Source: Planctomycetota bacterium
Lineage (GTDB): Bacteria > Planctomycetota > Brocadiia > SM23-32
Assembly (NCBI GenBank): GCA_018334735.1
Contig: JAGXLK010000182.1
Span: 1-5,919 of the forward strand
Direction of reading: 5' to 3'
DNA: 5,919 nt
Under the pieces are notes generated by a model. That model was not told the DNA's origin. It was given only the letters and a program-made list of their open reading frames with translations, and did not search any database. The position numbers and the translations under genes were made by a program. Shown one piece after another: positions 1 through 5,919 of the stretch (position 1 is its first letter; every line of letters begins with the position of its first letter).

Positions 1-29
1 CTTTTCTGGCTTACTCTTACTACCAGGTT

Positions 30-34
30 AAGGA
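30..34 (+). promoter_or_regulatory. carA ribosome binding site
   Basis: AAGGA lies six bases before the ATG at 41. This supports that ATG as the carA start, which also gives an N-terminus (L-x-L-A-D-G-T) typical of CarA. No promoter can be assigned in the 29 bases upstream, so the promoter probably lies outside the window. Confidence 0.6.
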
Positions 35-40
35 TTCAAT

Positions 41-1108
41 ATGGATGGTTATTTGATTCTGGCTGATGGGACGAAACTGAAAGGAAAGTTCGTCGCCGAA
101 CCGAAAGGCGATTCCCTCGTTGCGGTCGGTTGGCTGGCGGCCAATACCGCGATTGTCGGATTTCAGGAAATGGCCACCGACCCCGCCTACCGCAAGCGCA
201 TTCTGGCGTTTACCTACCCTGAAATCGGCAATGTGGGCATCACCGACGATGCCTTTGAATCTGATTCGTTTCAGATCGCCGGACTCATCGTCAAAGTTCT
301 CAGCGACCTGCCGAGCCACTATCGATCTCAGGGGAATTTTGGTGACGCGCTGGCCGAACAAAAAATCCCGTGTCTGGTTGATGTCGATACCCGAGCCCTC
401 GCAGTGCATCTGCGGACCGAGGGCGAAATGCCGGCCGCGATCGTAACCCCAGACGCGGATGAGACGGATGTAACGACGCAACTGGCCGATATGGAACGGC
501 CCGACTTCCAACCGCCGAAGCACGTTTCAGGAACCGAAGAGGGGAGCGGTCCGCGTGTGAGCGTCCTCGATCTGGGATTGCGCCGTTCGACACTCCGGCA
601 GCTTGCACGATGCTGCAATCCGTCCCCGATCCCATGGGATTCAGACCCGGGCGATATCCTGAAAAGCGAGACCGATGGCGTTCTCGTCTCCGATGGGCCC
701 GGCGGATCGCTTCCCGCGGATCAAACCATCGAGACGTTGCGTGAGTTGCGAGGGCGCGTTCCGCTCTACGGCTGGGGCCTGGGACACGTTGCCCTCGGTA
801 TGGCGCTGGGATGCCAGCCGACGTTCTTGAAACGGGGCCATCACGGCGCGAATTATCCGATCAGAAATGTGGTAGACGGAAGCCTTGAGATCGCCGTACA
901 ACGTCACACCGTCCTTCTGGATCGTGAAAGCGTCGAATCCTGCGAGAACGCCGAACTGCTCTGGGAGAATCTCAACGATGAAACCGTCGAAGGTATACGG
1001 AGCGCGGACGGATCAATCGTCGGCATGCAGGTTTTGCCGGTTCCGCCCCACCCGGACGGCGTTAATTTGCATATGCGGTCGTTTGTGGACAGACTTGCCG
1101 GTAAGTGA
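41..1108 (+). CDS. carA: Carbamoyl-phosphate synthetase small subunit homologue with a degenerate glutaminase site
   Basis: This is a 355-residue CarA, somewhat shorter than the 382-residue E. coli protein. CarA normally hydrolyses glutamine and channels ammonia to CarB for carbamoyl phosphate, the precursor of pyrimidines and arginine. The N-terminal small-chain domain (about 1-135) has G-F-Q-E (40-43) followed by T-D-P-x-Y, T-Y-P-E-I-G-N-V-G (58-66) and D-V-D-T-R-A-L (114-120). A class I amidotransferase domain (about 172-355) has S-D-G-P-G-G (217-222) and G-H-H-G-A-N (266-271). The nucleophile elbow, normally G-x-C-L-G-H-Q, reads G-W-G-L-G-H-V (244-250), so the catalytic Cys is Gly246. The QNHG motif reads Q-R-H-T (287-290), and the H-P-E position reads L332-P-V334. 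The reading frame is intact, so this is not an obvious pseudogene. It sits 64 bp before carB and is probably cotranscribed with it. The family assignment is firm; the loss of glutaminase activity is inferred from the missing residues. Confidence 0.95.
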   Translation: MDGYLILADGTKLKGKFVAEPKGDSLVAVGWLAANTAIVGFQEMATDPAYRKRILAFTYPEIGNVGITDDAFESDSFQIAGLIVKVLSDLPSHYRSQGNFGDALAEQKIPCLVDVDTRALAVHLRTEGEMPAAIVTPDADETDVTTQLADMERPDFQPPKHVSGTEEGSGPRVSVLDLGLRRSTLRQLARCCNPSPIPWDSDPGDILKSETDGVLVSDGPGGSLPADQTIETLRELRGRVPLYGWGLGHVALGMALGCQPTFLKRGHHGANYPIRNVVDGSLEIAVQRHTVLLDRESVESCENAELLWENLNDETVEGIRSADGSIVGMQVLPVPPHPDGVNLHMRSFVDRLAGK

Positions 1109-1172
1109 GCGCATACTGGCACGGATAATTTTCTGACTCGAAATTCAATGAAAAAGAGCTAGGAACCTACAG

Positions 1173-4100
1173 ATGCCGAAAAGAACGGATCTGGAAAAGA
1201 TATTGATGATCGGTAGCGGCCCCGTCATTATTGGCCAGGCATGTGAGTTCGATTACAGCGGGAGCCAGGCGTGCAAAGCGTTGCTCGAAGAAGGATATGA
1301 GGTTGTGCTGATTAACAGCAACCCCGCCACAATCATGACCGACCCGGTCATGGCTCACCGGACCTACATCGAACCGATTACCGCCGATGTGATCGAAAAA
1401 ATTATCGATCGCGAGGACCCCGACGCTATCCTTCCGACACTCGGCGGCCAGACGGGACTGAATGTTGCTGTTTTTCTTTCGGAAAAGGGCGTTTACGACA
1501 AATATGGTGTGGAAGTTCTGGGGTGCAATCCCGAGGCCATAAGCACCGCCGAGGACCGCGAACTTTTTAAGGAAGCCATCACCGAGATCGGATTGCGAGT
1601 ACCCGGCAGCGGCATCGCCCGGTCCGTGGAAGAGGGTATGGCAATCGTCGATGAAATCGGTCTCCCTGTTATCATCCGTCCGGCTTTCACACTTGGCGGA
1701 ACCGGCGGCAGCACGGCGTACAACCTCGAAGAAGCTCCGGAACTGATCAGCACCGGGCTGGATAGCAGCCCCGTCAATGAGGTGCTCGTCGAAGAGAGCG
1801 TTATCGGCTGGAAAGAGATCGAATATGAGGTGATGCGGGATTGCAAAGACAACGTCATCCTCGTTACCAGCATGGAAAACGTTGACCCCATGGGCGTTCA
1901 CACGGGCGATAGCGCGGTGGTGGCGCCATCCCAGACGCTGACGGCGCGAGAATACGCCCGGTACATTGATTACTGTCATCGCATCATCCGGCGCATCGGC
2001 GTGGGTGGGGGAGGAATCAATATCCAGTTCGCCGACGATCCACAAAGCGAAGACGTCATGGTGATCGAAGTCAATCCGAGACTCTCCCGTTCTTCAGCTC
2101 TGGCCAGCAAGGCAACCGGCTTCCCGATCGCGCGGATTGCGACCAAATTGGCCGTCGGCTATAGCCTCGATGAAGTGCTCAACGACGTCACCGGGAGCAC
2201 CTGGACGCTCCAGGAACCGACCGTGGATTACTGCGTCTACAAGACCGCCCGGTTTACGTTTGAAAAATTCCCTTCCGCCGAACGGGTCATAAATACCAGC
2301 ATGAAAGGCGTGGGGGAGTCGATGTCGATCGGGCGAACGTTCAAAGAATCGTTCCAGAAAGGTCTGCGTTCGTTGGAGATTGGCCGGTACGGGTTCGGCG
2401 CCGATGGGAAAGATCCCGAAGAGCTTCCGCCGGAAGAGAAAATCGTTGCCAAACTGTCCAAACCCAATGACGAGCGGTATTTCTACATCCGCTACGCTTT
2501 CCAGCACGGTTTTGACGTCGAGCGTGTCCACCAACTGACCAAGATGGATCGCTGGTTCCTGCGCAATTTCAAGGAACTTGTGGACTTCGAAGATGAACTC
2601 AAGGCCACTGATTGCGCATCCATTGATGCCGAAACGATGCACAAGGCCAAGAACTGGGGATACAGCGACCGGCAGATCGCTTTTCTGCTCGACTCCGAGG
2701 AAAATAAGATCCGCGCCCGCCGCAAAGAACTGGGAGTTGCCCCGTCCTACAAACTGGCCGATACGTGTGCCGGTGAGGTCGAAGCGGATCGCCCCTATTT
2801 CTACAGTGCCTATGAGGAAGTTAATGAGTCCCGAGCGACCGACAAAAAGAAAGTGATGATCCTCGGGGGCGGTCCAAACCGAATCGGACAGGGTATCGAG
2901 TTTGATTACTGCTGCGTGCACGCGGCCATGGCCGTGCGGGAAGACGGGATGGAAGCGGTGATGGTCAACTGTAACCCCGAGACCGTCAGCACCGATTACG
3001 ATACATCCGATCGGCTGTACTTCGAACCGATGACCTCTGAAGATGTGCTCAACATCGTCGAGGAAGAGGATCCATGGGGTGTGATCCTTCAGTTCGGCGG
3101 GCAGACGCCGTTGAACATCTCGGCTGAGCTCGAAGAAAACGGCGTCCCGCTGCTCGGAACGAGCCCCCGGAGCATCGATCTGGCCGAAGACCGTAAGCAA
3201 TTCAGCAACCTTATCACCGAACTGGGTCTCCAGCAGGCCCCTAACGGTAGCGGCACGTCCTACCAGGAGGCGCTCGAAATCGCCAGCCGGATCGGGTTCC
3301 CCGTCCTGGTGCGCCCGTCTTTTGTGCTCGGCGGACGGGCCATGGAAATCGTTTACGATGAGGAAGAGCTCGAGCACTTCATGACCGAAGCGGTCGACGC
3401 CTCGCCAGAACGGCCCGTCCTCGTGGATAAATTTTTGGAAGAAGCAATCGAAGTCGACGTCGATGCGGTTTCCGATGGCGAAAATACCGTGATCGGCGCG
3501 ATCATGGAACACATCGAAGAAGCGGGAGTGCACAGCGGCGACAGCGCGTGTGTGATCCCGCCGCAGACACTGTCGGACGAAGTGTGCGATGAGATTGCCC
3601 GGCAGACCAGAGCTCTGGCCGAAGCGCTCGAAGTTGTCGGCCTTATCAACGTCCAGTATGCGGTGCAGAATGGCCAGGTCTACGTGCTCGAGGTCAACCC
3701 GCGGGCCTCGCGGACCATTCCTTTCGTATCCAAGACTATCGGTGTCTCACTTGCGAACATCGCGACCAGAGTAATGCTGGGTTATTCACTCGACGAGACC
3801 GGTCTGACAGAGCAGATCGTGCCGGAGCACGTGGCGGTGAAAGAAGCCGTCTTCCCGTTCGCGCGTTTTCCGGGCATCGATACGCAGCTCGGGCCCGAGA
3901 TGAAATCGACAGGGGAGGTGATGGGACTGTCCGACGATTTCGGGCTGGCGTTTGCGAAAGCGCAGATCGCCGCGGGGCACGTCCTGCCGACGGAAGGAAC
4001 GGCGTTCTTCAGCCTTCGTGACCGCGATAAAGTGCCGGAGATGGCGAAGGTCGCTCGGACGTTTTCCGAGGTGGGACTCGACCTCTGCGCCACAGATGGA

Positions 4101-4427
4101 ACGGGGAAATTTTTGAGAGCCGAGGGGCTTGAAGTCGAAAGAATCAACAAAGTCAGGGAGGGTCGCCCCCATATCGTTGATGCGATCATTGACGGACAGA
4201 TCGCCATAGTGATCAATACTCCCAGCGGGAAGCATCCTCGCGAAGATGAAATTGCGATTCGCAGCACATCCTGGGCGAGACATGTCCCAATCATTACAAC
4301 GGTTCCGGGAGCCGTTGCGGCTGCACAGGCTGTGAAAGAAATGGCCAGCGAGCCACTCGGTATCAAAGCCCTCCAGGAATATATTGCCGATACCCGCGGA
4401 GAGGCCCCTCAGCCACGCCTCGGATGA
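1173..4427 (+). CDS. carB: Carbamoyl-phosphate synthetase large subunit
   Basis: This 1084-residue protein (E. coli CarB has 1073) makes carbamoyl phosphate from bicarbonate, ammonia and two ATP in the cytosol. The carboxyphosphate half (1-~400) keeps Arg129, Arg169, Glu215, Glu299, Asn301 and Arg303 at the E. coli numbers, within V-N-P-R-L-S-R-S-S-A. An oligomerisation region (about 400-550) links to the carbamoyl-phosphate half (about 560-935), which opens with G-G-G-P-N-R-I-G-Q-G and N-C-N-P-E-T-V-S-T-D. Glu782, Asp790 and Glu891 match the E. coli ornithine-site residues Glu783, Asp791 and Glu892. The C-terminal MGS-type allosteric domain keeps Thr974, Thr977, Lys993 and Asn1015, which in E. 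coli belong to the UMP pocket; position 1017 is Pro rather than Thr. AGGA at 1161-1164, eight bases before the ATG, supports the start. No internal stop or frameshift was seen. The enzyme looks fully functional, in contrast to its CarA partner. UMP and ornithine control is inferred from residue conservation only. Confidence 0.98.
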   Translation: MPKRTDLEKILMIGSGPVIIGQACEFDYSGSQACKALLEEGYEVVLINSNPATIMTDPVMAHRTYIEPITADVIEKIIDREDPDAILPTLGGQTGLNVAVFLSEKGVYDKYGVEVLGCNPEAISTAEDRELFKEAITEIGLRVPGSGIARSVEEGMAIVDEIGLPVIIRPAFTLGGTGGSTAYNLEEAPELISTGLDSSPVNEVLVEESVIGWKEIEYEVMRDCKDNVILVTSMENVDPMGVHTGDSAVVAPSQTLTAREYARYIDYCHRIIRRIGVGGGGINIQFADDPQSEDVMVIEVNPRLSRSSALASKATGFPIARIATKLAVGYSLDEVLNDVTGSTWTLQEPTVDYCVYKTARFTFEKFPSAERVINTSMKGVGESMSIGRTFKESFQKGLRSLEIGRYGFGADGKDPEELPPEEKIVAKLSKPNDERYFYIRYAFQHGFDVERVHQLTKMDRWFLRNFKELVDFEDELKATDCASIDAETMHKAKNWGYSDRQIAFLLDSEENKIRARRKELGVAPSYKLADTCAGEVEADRPYFYSAYEEVNESRATDKKKVMILGGGPNRIGQGIEFDYCCVHAAMAVREDGMEAVMVNCNPETVSTDYDTSDRLYFEPMTSEDVLNIVEEEDPWGVILQFGGQTPLNISAELEENGVPLLGTSPRSIDLAEDRKQFSNLITELGLQQAPNGSGTSYQEALEIASRIGFPVLVRPSFVLGGRAMEIVYDEEELEHFMTEAVDASPERPVLVDKFLEEAIEVDVDAVSDGENTVIGAIMEHIEEAGVHSGDSACVIPPQTLSDEVCDEIARQTRALAEALEVVGLINVQYAVQNGQVYVLEVNPRASRTIPFVSKTIGVSLANIATRVMLGYSLDETGLTEQIVPEHVAVKEAVFPFARFPGIDTQLGPEMKSTGEVMGLSDDFGLAFAKAQIAAGHVLPTEGTAFFSLRDRDKVPEMAKVARTFSEVGLDLCATDGTGKFLRAEGLEVERINKVREGRPHIVDAIIDGQIAIVINTPSGKHPREDEIAIRSTSWARHVPIITTVPGAVAAAQAVKEMASEPLGIKALQEYIADTRGEAPQPRLG

Positions 4428-4429
4428 GG

Positions 4430-4460
4430 AACGGCTTTTTGAGGCAAAAAGCAGGCCGTT
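4430..4460 (+). terminator. Hairpin-forming inverted repeat after carB (candidate terminator or attenuator)
   Basis: Two bases after the carB stop, AACGG (4430-4434) pairs with CCGTT (4456-4460). Inside it, CTTTTTG (4435-4441) pairs with CAAAAAG (4445-4451) around an AGG loop, leaving a four-base CAGG bulge on the 3' side. The T run lies inside the stem and the 3' flank (CTGTCGC) has no T tract, so this is not a standard intrinsic terminator. It may act in RNA processing, 3'-end stability or Rho-linked termination. The structure was paired by eye, without an energy calculation. Confidence 0.35.
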
Positions 4461-4483
4461 CTGTCGCGATCGTGATTCCGTAT

Positions 4484-4490
4484 GGAGGTG
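4484..4490 (+). promoter_or_regulatory. Ribosome binding site deciding the GTG start of the URO-D-family gene
   Basis: GGAGGTG, a strong anti-Shine-Dalgarno match, lies six bases before an in-frame GTG at 4497. An in-frame ATG at 4482 overlaps this site and has no Shine-Dalgarno of its own within usual range. Starting at GTG gives M-T-S-R-E-R-V-x-x-A-L-R, the customary N-terminus of this family. The ATG would add five residues that do not look like the family. Confidence 0.75.
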
Positions 4491-4496
4491 CCAGAA

Positions 4497-5528
4497 GTGA
4501 CTTCCCGTGAACGTGTTTGCCGTGCTCTTCGTTTTGAAGGACCGGATCGGGCCCCCCGGGATCTCTGGACCCTTGAATACGCTCGAATGCCCGAACGACT
4601 TGAGGAACTGGAAAGGATCCGGGAGCGGTTTCCGATGGATTTCCAGGACCTCCCGGTCGAAGGGGGAGAGGCGGATCGTGCCGAGGGAGAAAAAGGAGTT
4701 GTCGGAAGTTACGTGGACCTCTGGGGTTCTCGCTGGGAGGTGGCGGAACAGGGCGTGATCGGGGAGGTCAAACAACCGGCCCTTGCCGACTGGGACGAAT
4801 TTGGAGCGTACGAGGCTCCCTGGGAATGGCTGGAAACGACCGATTTGAGCGAAGTTAACCCCTTCTACGAAAAAAGCCAAAAATTCTGCATCTGGCGTGT
4901 GAGTGCCCGACCATTCGAGAGGGTTCAGTTCATACGTGGCCCGGAAAATTTATACTACGATCTGGCCACGCGGCCCAACGACGTTCGGGCTTTGCTTGAT
5001 CTGCTCCATGAGTTCTACATGCGGGAGATCGAGATGTGGAAAGACCATAAAGCGGATGCTCTCTGGTTCATGGATGATTGGGGCACACAGCAGGGACTTC
5101 TCATTGCGCCCGATATGTGGCGGGAGATGTTCAAACCGCTCTACCGCGATTACGTCGAAGCGATTCACGATCAGGGCAAGTTCGCGTTTTTCCATTCGGA
5201 CGGGCACATCGAGGCAATTTACGGGGATCTGATTGAGATCGGTCTCGATGCGATCAATTCGCAGCTTTTCTGTATGACTATCGAAAAACTGGGAGAAAAG
5301 TATGCCGGGGATGTGACGTTCTGGGGTGAGATCGACCGCCAGCACCTGCTGCCCAACGCCTCGCCTGAAGATGTGAAAAGAGGGGTCCGGCGTGTTCGGA
5401 GGGCGCTTGATACCGGTCGCGGCGGCGTTATTGCTCAGTGCGAGTGGGGTGTCCGGGACCCGGCCGAAAATATCGAAGCAGTCTTCGAAGCCTGGGCCGA
5501 ACCGCATCCGGATGAAGACCGAAGGTGA
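4497..5528 (+). CDS. Uroporphyrinogen decarboxylase-superfamily protein (probable corrinoid-type methyltransferase relative, not HemE)
   Basis: This is a 343-residue cytosolic protein of the URO-D (PF01208-type) TIM-barrel superfamily. That superfamily holds HemE, MtaA/MtbA-type methylcobamide:coenzyme M methyltransferases and many uncharacterised paralogues. The family look comes from the start T-S-R-E-R-V with P-D-R-A-P shortly after, F-M-D-D-W-G-T-Q-Q-G (191-200), P-x-M-W-R-E-M-F-K-P-L-Y, F-F-H-S-D-G-H-I (231-238), W-G-E-I-D and a C-terminal A-Q-C-E-W-G-V (313-319) before D-P-A-E-N-I. It lacks the HemE Q-A-G-R signature near the N-terminus, so haem synthesis is unlikely. MtaA-type enzymes bind zinc through H-x-C plus a distant Cys. 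Here His233 and Cys315 are present but the middle Cys is Asp235. I cannot name the substrate; methyl transfer or demethylation is inferred from the fold only. The gene starts 69 bp after carB beyond a hairpin and ends 30 bp before convergent hisD. No corrinoid protein or reactivase gene is in view. Confidence 0.85.
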   Translation: MTSRERVCRALRFEGPDRAPRDLWTLEYARMPERLEELERIRERFPMDFQDLPVEGGEADRAEGEKGVVGSYVDLWGSRWEVAEQGVIGEVKQPALADWDEFGAYEAPWEWLETTDLSEVNPFYEKSQKFCIWRVSARPFERVQFIRGPENLYYDLATRPNDVRALLDLLHEFYMREIEMWKDHKADALWFMDDWGTQQGLLIAPDMWREMFKPLYRDYVEAIHDQGKFAFFHSDGHIEAIYGDLIEIGLDAINSQLFCMTIEKLGEKYAGDVTFWGEIDRQHLLPNASPEDVKRGVRRVRRALDTGRGGVIAQCEWGVRDPAENIEAVFEAWAEPHPDEDRR

Positions 5529-5534
5529 AATGCA

Positions 5535-5548
5535 AGAGGTGGTCCTCT
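5535..5548. other. Short inverted repeat between convergent genes
   Basis: AGAGG (5535-5539) and CCTCT (5544-5548) form a five-base-pair stem with a TGGT loop, within the 30-bp gap between the URO-D-family stop and the hisD stop. It could contribute to 3'-end formation for both transcripts. The stem is short and no T tract follows on either strand, so a terminator call is weak. Confidence 0.2.
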
Positions 5549-5558
5549 ACGCCGTGGC

Positions 5559-5919
5559 TCAATCCTCTTCCTCAAGCCTCGCGAGGACCGAACCCGCGTG
5601 GGCGTTGAGCTGTTCGGCCTCGGCGATTCTGGTAAGTTTCGGGGCGTCTTCGACCAGGGAGTCGCGATCGTACCGGACAACACTCGAACTCTTCATGAAA
5701 TGGTTGGCGGTCAGACCGCTGCTGAATCGGGCCGTTCCGCCCGTGGGCAGCGTGTGGGATGGGCCCGCGATATAATCCCCCACGGCGACCGGTGTGAAGT
5801 GCCCGAGGAATATCGCTCCCGCGTGCCGGACGTCTTCGCAAATATCCTCCGCATTATCGCTCATGATCACGAGGTGTTCCGGGGCGATTCGATTGCTCAG
5901 CGCTACGGATTCAATCTCC
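5559..5919 (-). CDS. hisD: Histidinol dehydrogenase, C-terminal part (gene runs off the window)
   Basis: HisD makes the last two NAD-dependent oxidations of histidine synthesis, from L-histidinol to L-histidine, using a Zn site. Only the last 119 codons are present. The frame is open to the window edge, and the 5' part (about 310 codons by family length) lies beyond 5919. Fragment residues N9-R-I-A-P-E-H-L16 hold the general acid/base pair Glu14 and His15 (E. coli 326/327). G-D-Y-I-A-G-P-S-H-T-L-P-T-G-G (47-61) holds Asp48 (Zn ligand, E. coli 360) and His55 (E. coli 367). A-E-Q-L-N-A-H (101-107) holds Glu102 and His107 (E. coli 414 and 419). All spacings equal those of the E. coli enzyme, so this end looks functional. 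It converges on the URO-D-family gene with 30 bp between stop codons. Nothing visible links it functionally to carAB. Confidence 0.96.
   Translation of the reverse strand, partial: EIESVALSNRIAPEHLVIMSDNAEDICEDVRHAGAIFLGHFTPVAVGDYIAGPSHTLPTGGTARFSSGLTANHFMKSSSVVRYDRDSLVEDAPKLTRIAEAEQLNAHAGSVLARLEEED

Noticed and set aside
1..66. Tail of a possible upstream gene running into carA
   Set aside because: All three plus frames are open in the first 28 bases and close at 29-31, 54-56 or 64-66. None gives a recognisable C-terminus in so few codons, so no call can be made.
41..1108. carA as a pseudogene
   Set aside because: There is no stop or frameshift, the ribosome binding site is good, and structural motifs outside the glutamine site are kept. 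Retention as a non-glutaminase subunit fits better, though recent relaxation cannot be excluded from one sequence.
1124..1129. GATAAT as a -10 element for an internal carB promoter
   Set aside because: It resembles TATAAT, but the best -35-like hexamer (TTGCCG at 1095-1100) is 23 bases away, beyond the usual 16-18. The short carA-carB gap fits cotranscription.
1167..2045. A minus-strand open frame (292 codons) covering the first part of carB
   Set aside because: It lies antisense to the conserved first ATP-grasp half of CarB and has no motif or convincing start context.
2094..3533. A long open frame on the minus strand (479 codons) inside carB
   Set aside because: It is fully antisense to well-conserved CarB coding sequence, has no recognisable domain and is rich in H, F and D as expected from the complement of this codon usage. 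It is a shadow frame.
3786..4880. A minus-strand open frame (364 codons) spanning the carB end and the start of the URO-D-family gene
   Set aside because: Both overlapped plus-strand genes have clear family matches, and this translation shows no family motif. It is a shadow frame.
4497..5528. HemE (true uroporphyrinogen decarboxylase)
   Set aside because: The N-terminal Q-A-G-R active-site signature is absent, and the H-S-D-G and A-Q-C-E segments resemble the methyltransferase-like branch of the superfamily.

Overview
The window is a gene-dense piece of a bacterial chromosome. It has moderately high GC, Shine-Dalgarno-led genes and short intergenic gaps. It carries the two subunits of carbamoyl-phosphate synthetase (carA, then carB), a uroporphyrinogen-decarboxylase-superfamily protein, and the 3' end of hisD on the opposite strand. 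I cannot fix the phylum. From general knowledge, non-HemE URO-D-fold proteins of this kind are abundant in uncultured or environmental lineages such as Lentisphaerae, Hydrogenedentes, Latescibacteria, Poribacteria and Planctomycetes relatives, but that is only a hint.

Layout: 1-40 is a short leader ending in the carA ribosome binding site. carA (41-1108, +) is followed by a 64-bp gap and carB (1173-4427, +). A 69-bp gap with a hairpin-forming inverted repeat leads to the URO-D-family gene, whose best start is GTG at 4497 (4497-5528, +). After 30 bp comes the stop codon of a convergent hisD (5559 to beyond 5919, -), of which only the C-terminal 119 codons are present. No stretch over 300 bases lacks a gene. 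I saw no tRNA, rRNA, CRISPR array or mobile element.

The main result is in CarA. The protein is full length, in frame and clearly CarA throughout, but its glutaminase site is dismantled. The catalytic Cys of the GxCLGHQ nucleophile elbow is Gly246. The Gln four residues on is Val250. The QNHG glutamine-contact motif reads Q-R-H-T. The His-x-Glu dyad near the C-terminus reads L-P-V in the ungapped alignment. CarB, by contrast, keeps every ATP-grasp and allosteric residue I could place, many at the same residue numbers as in E. coli. The most economical reading is a carbamoyl-phosphate synthetase that has lost glutamine hydrolysis and uses free ammonia or ammonia from another amidotransferase. 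CarA would then persist as a structural or regulatory subunit. This resembles ureotelic vertebrate CPS I, where the Cys is replaced by Ser, but the loss here is more thorough.

carA and carB form a plausible two-gene operon feeding pyrimidine and arginine synthesis. The URO-D-family gene may be a separate unit, and hisD (histidine synthesis) is a convergent neighbour with no evident functional link.
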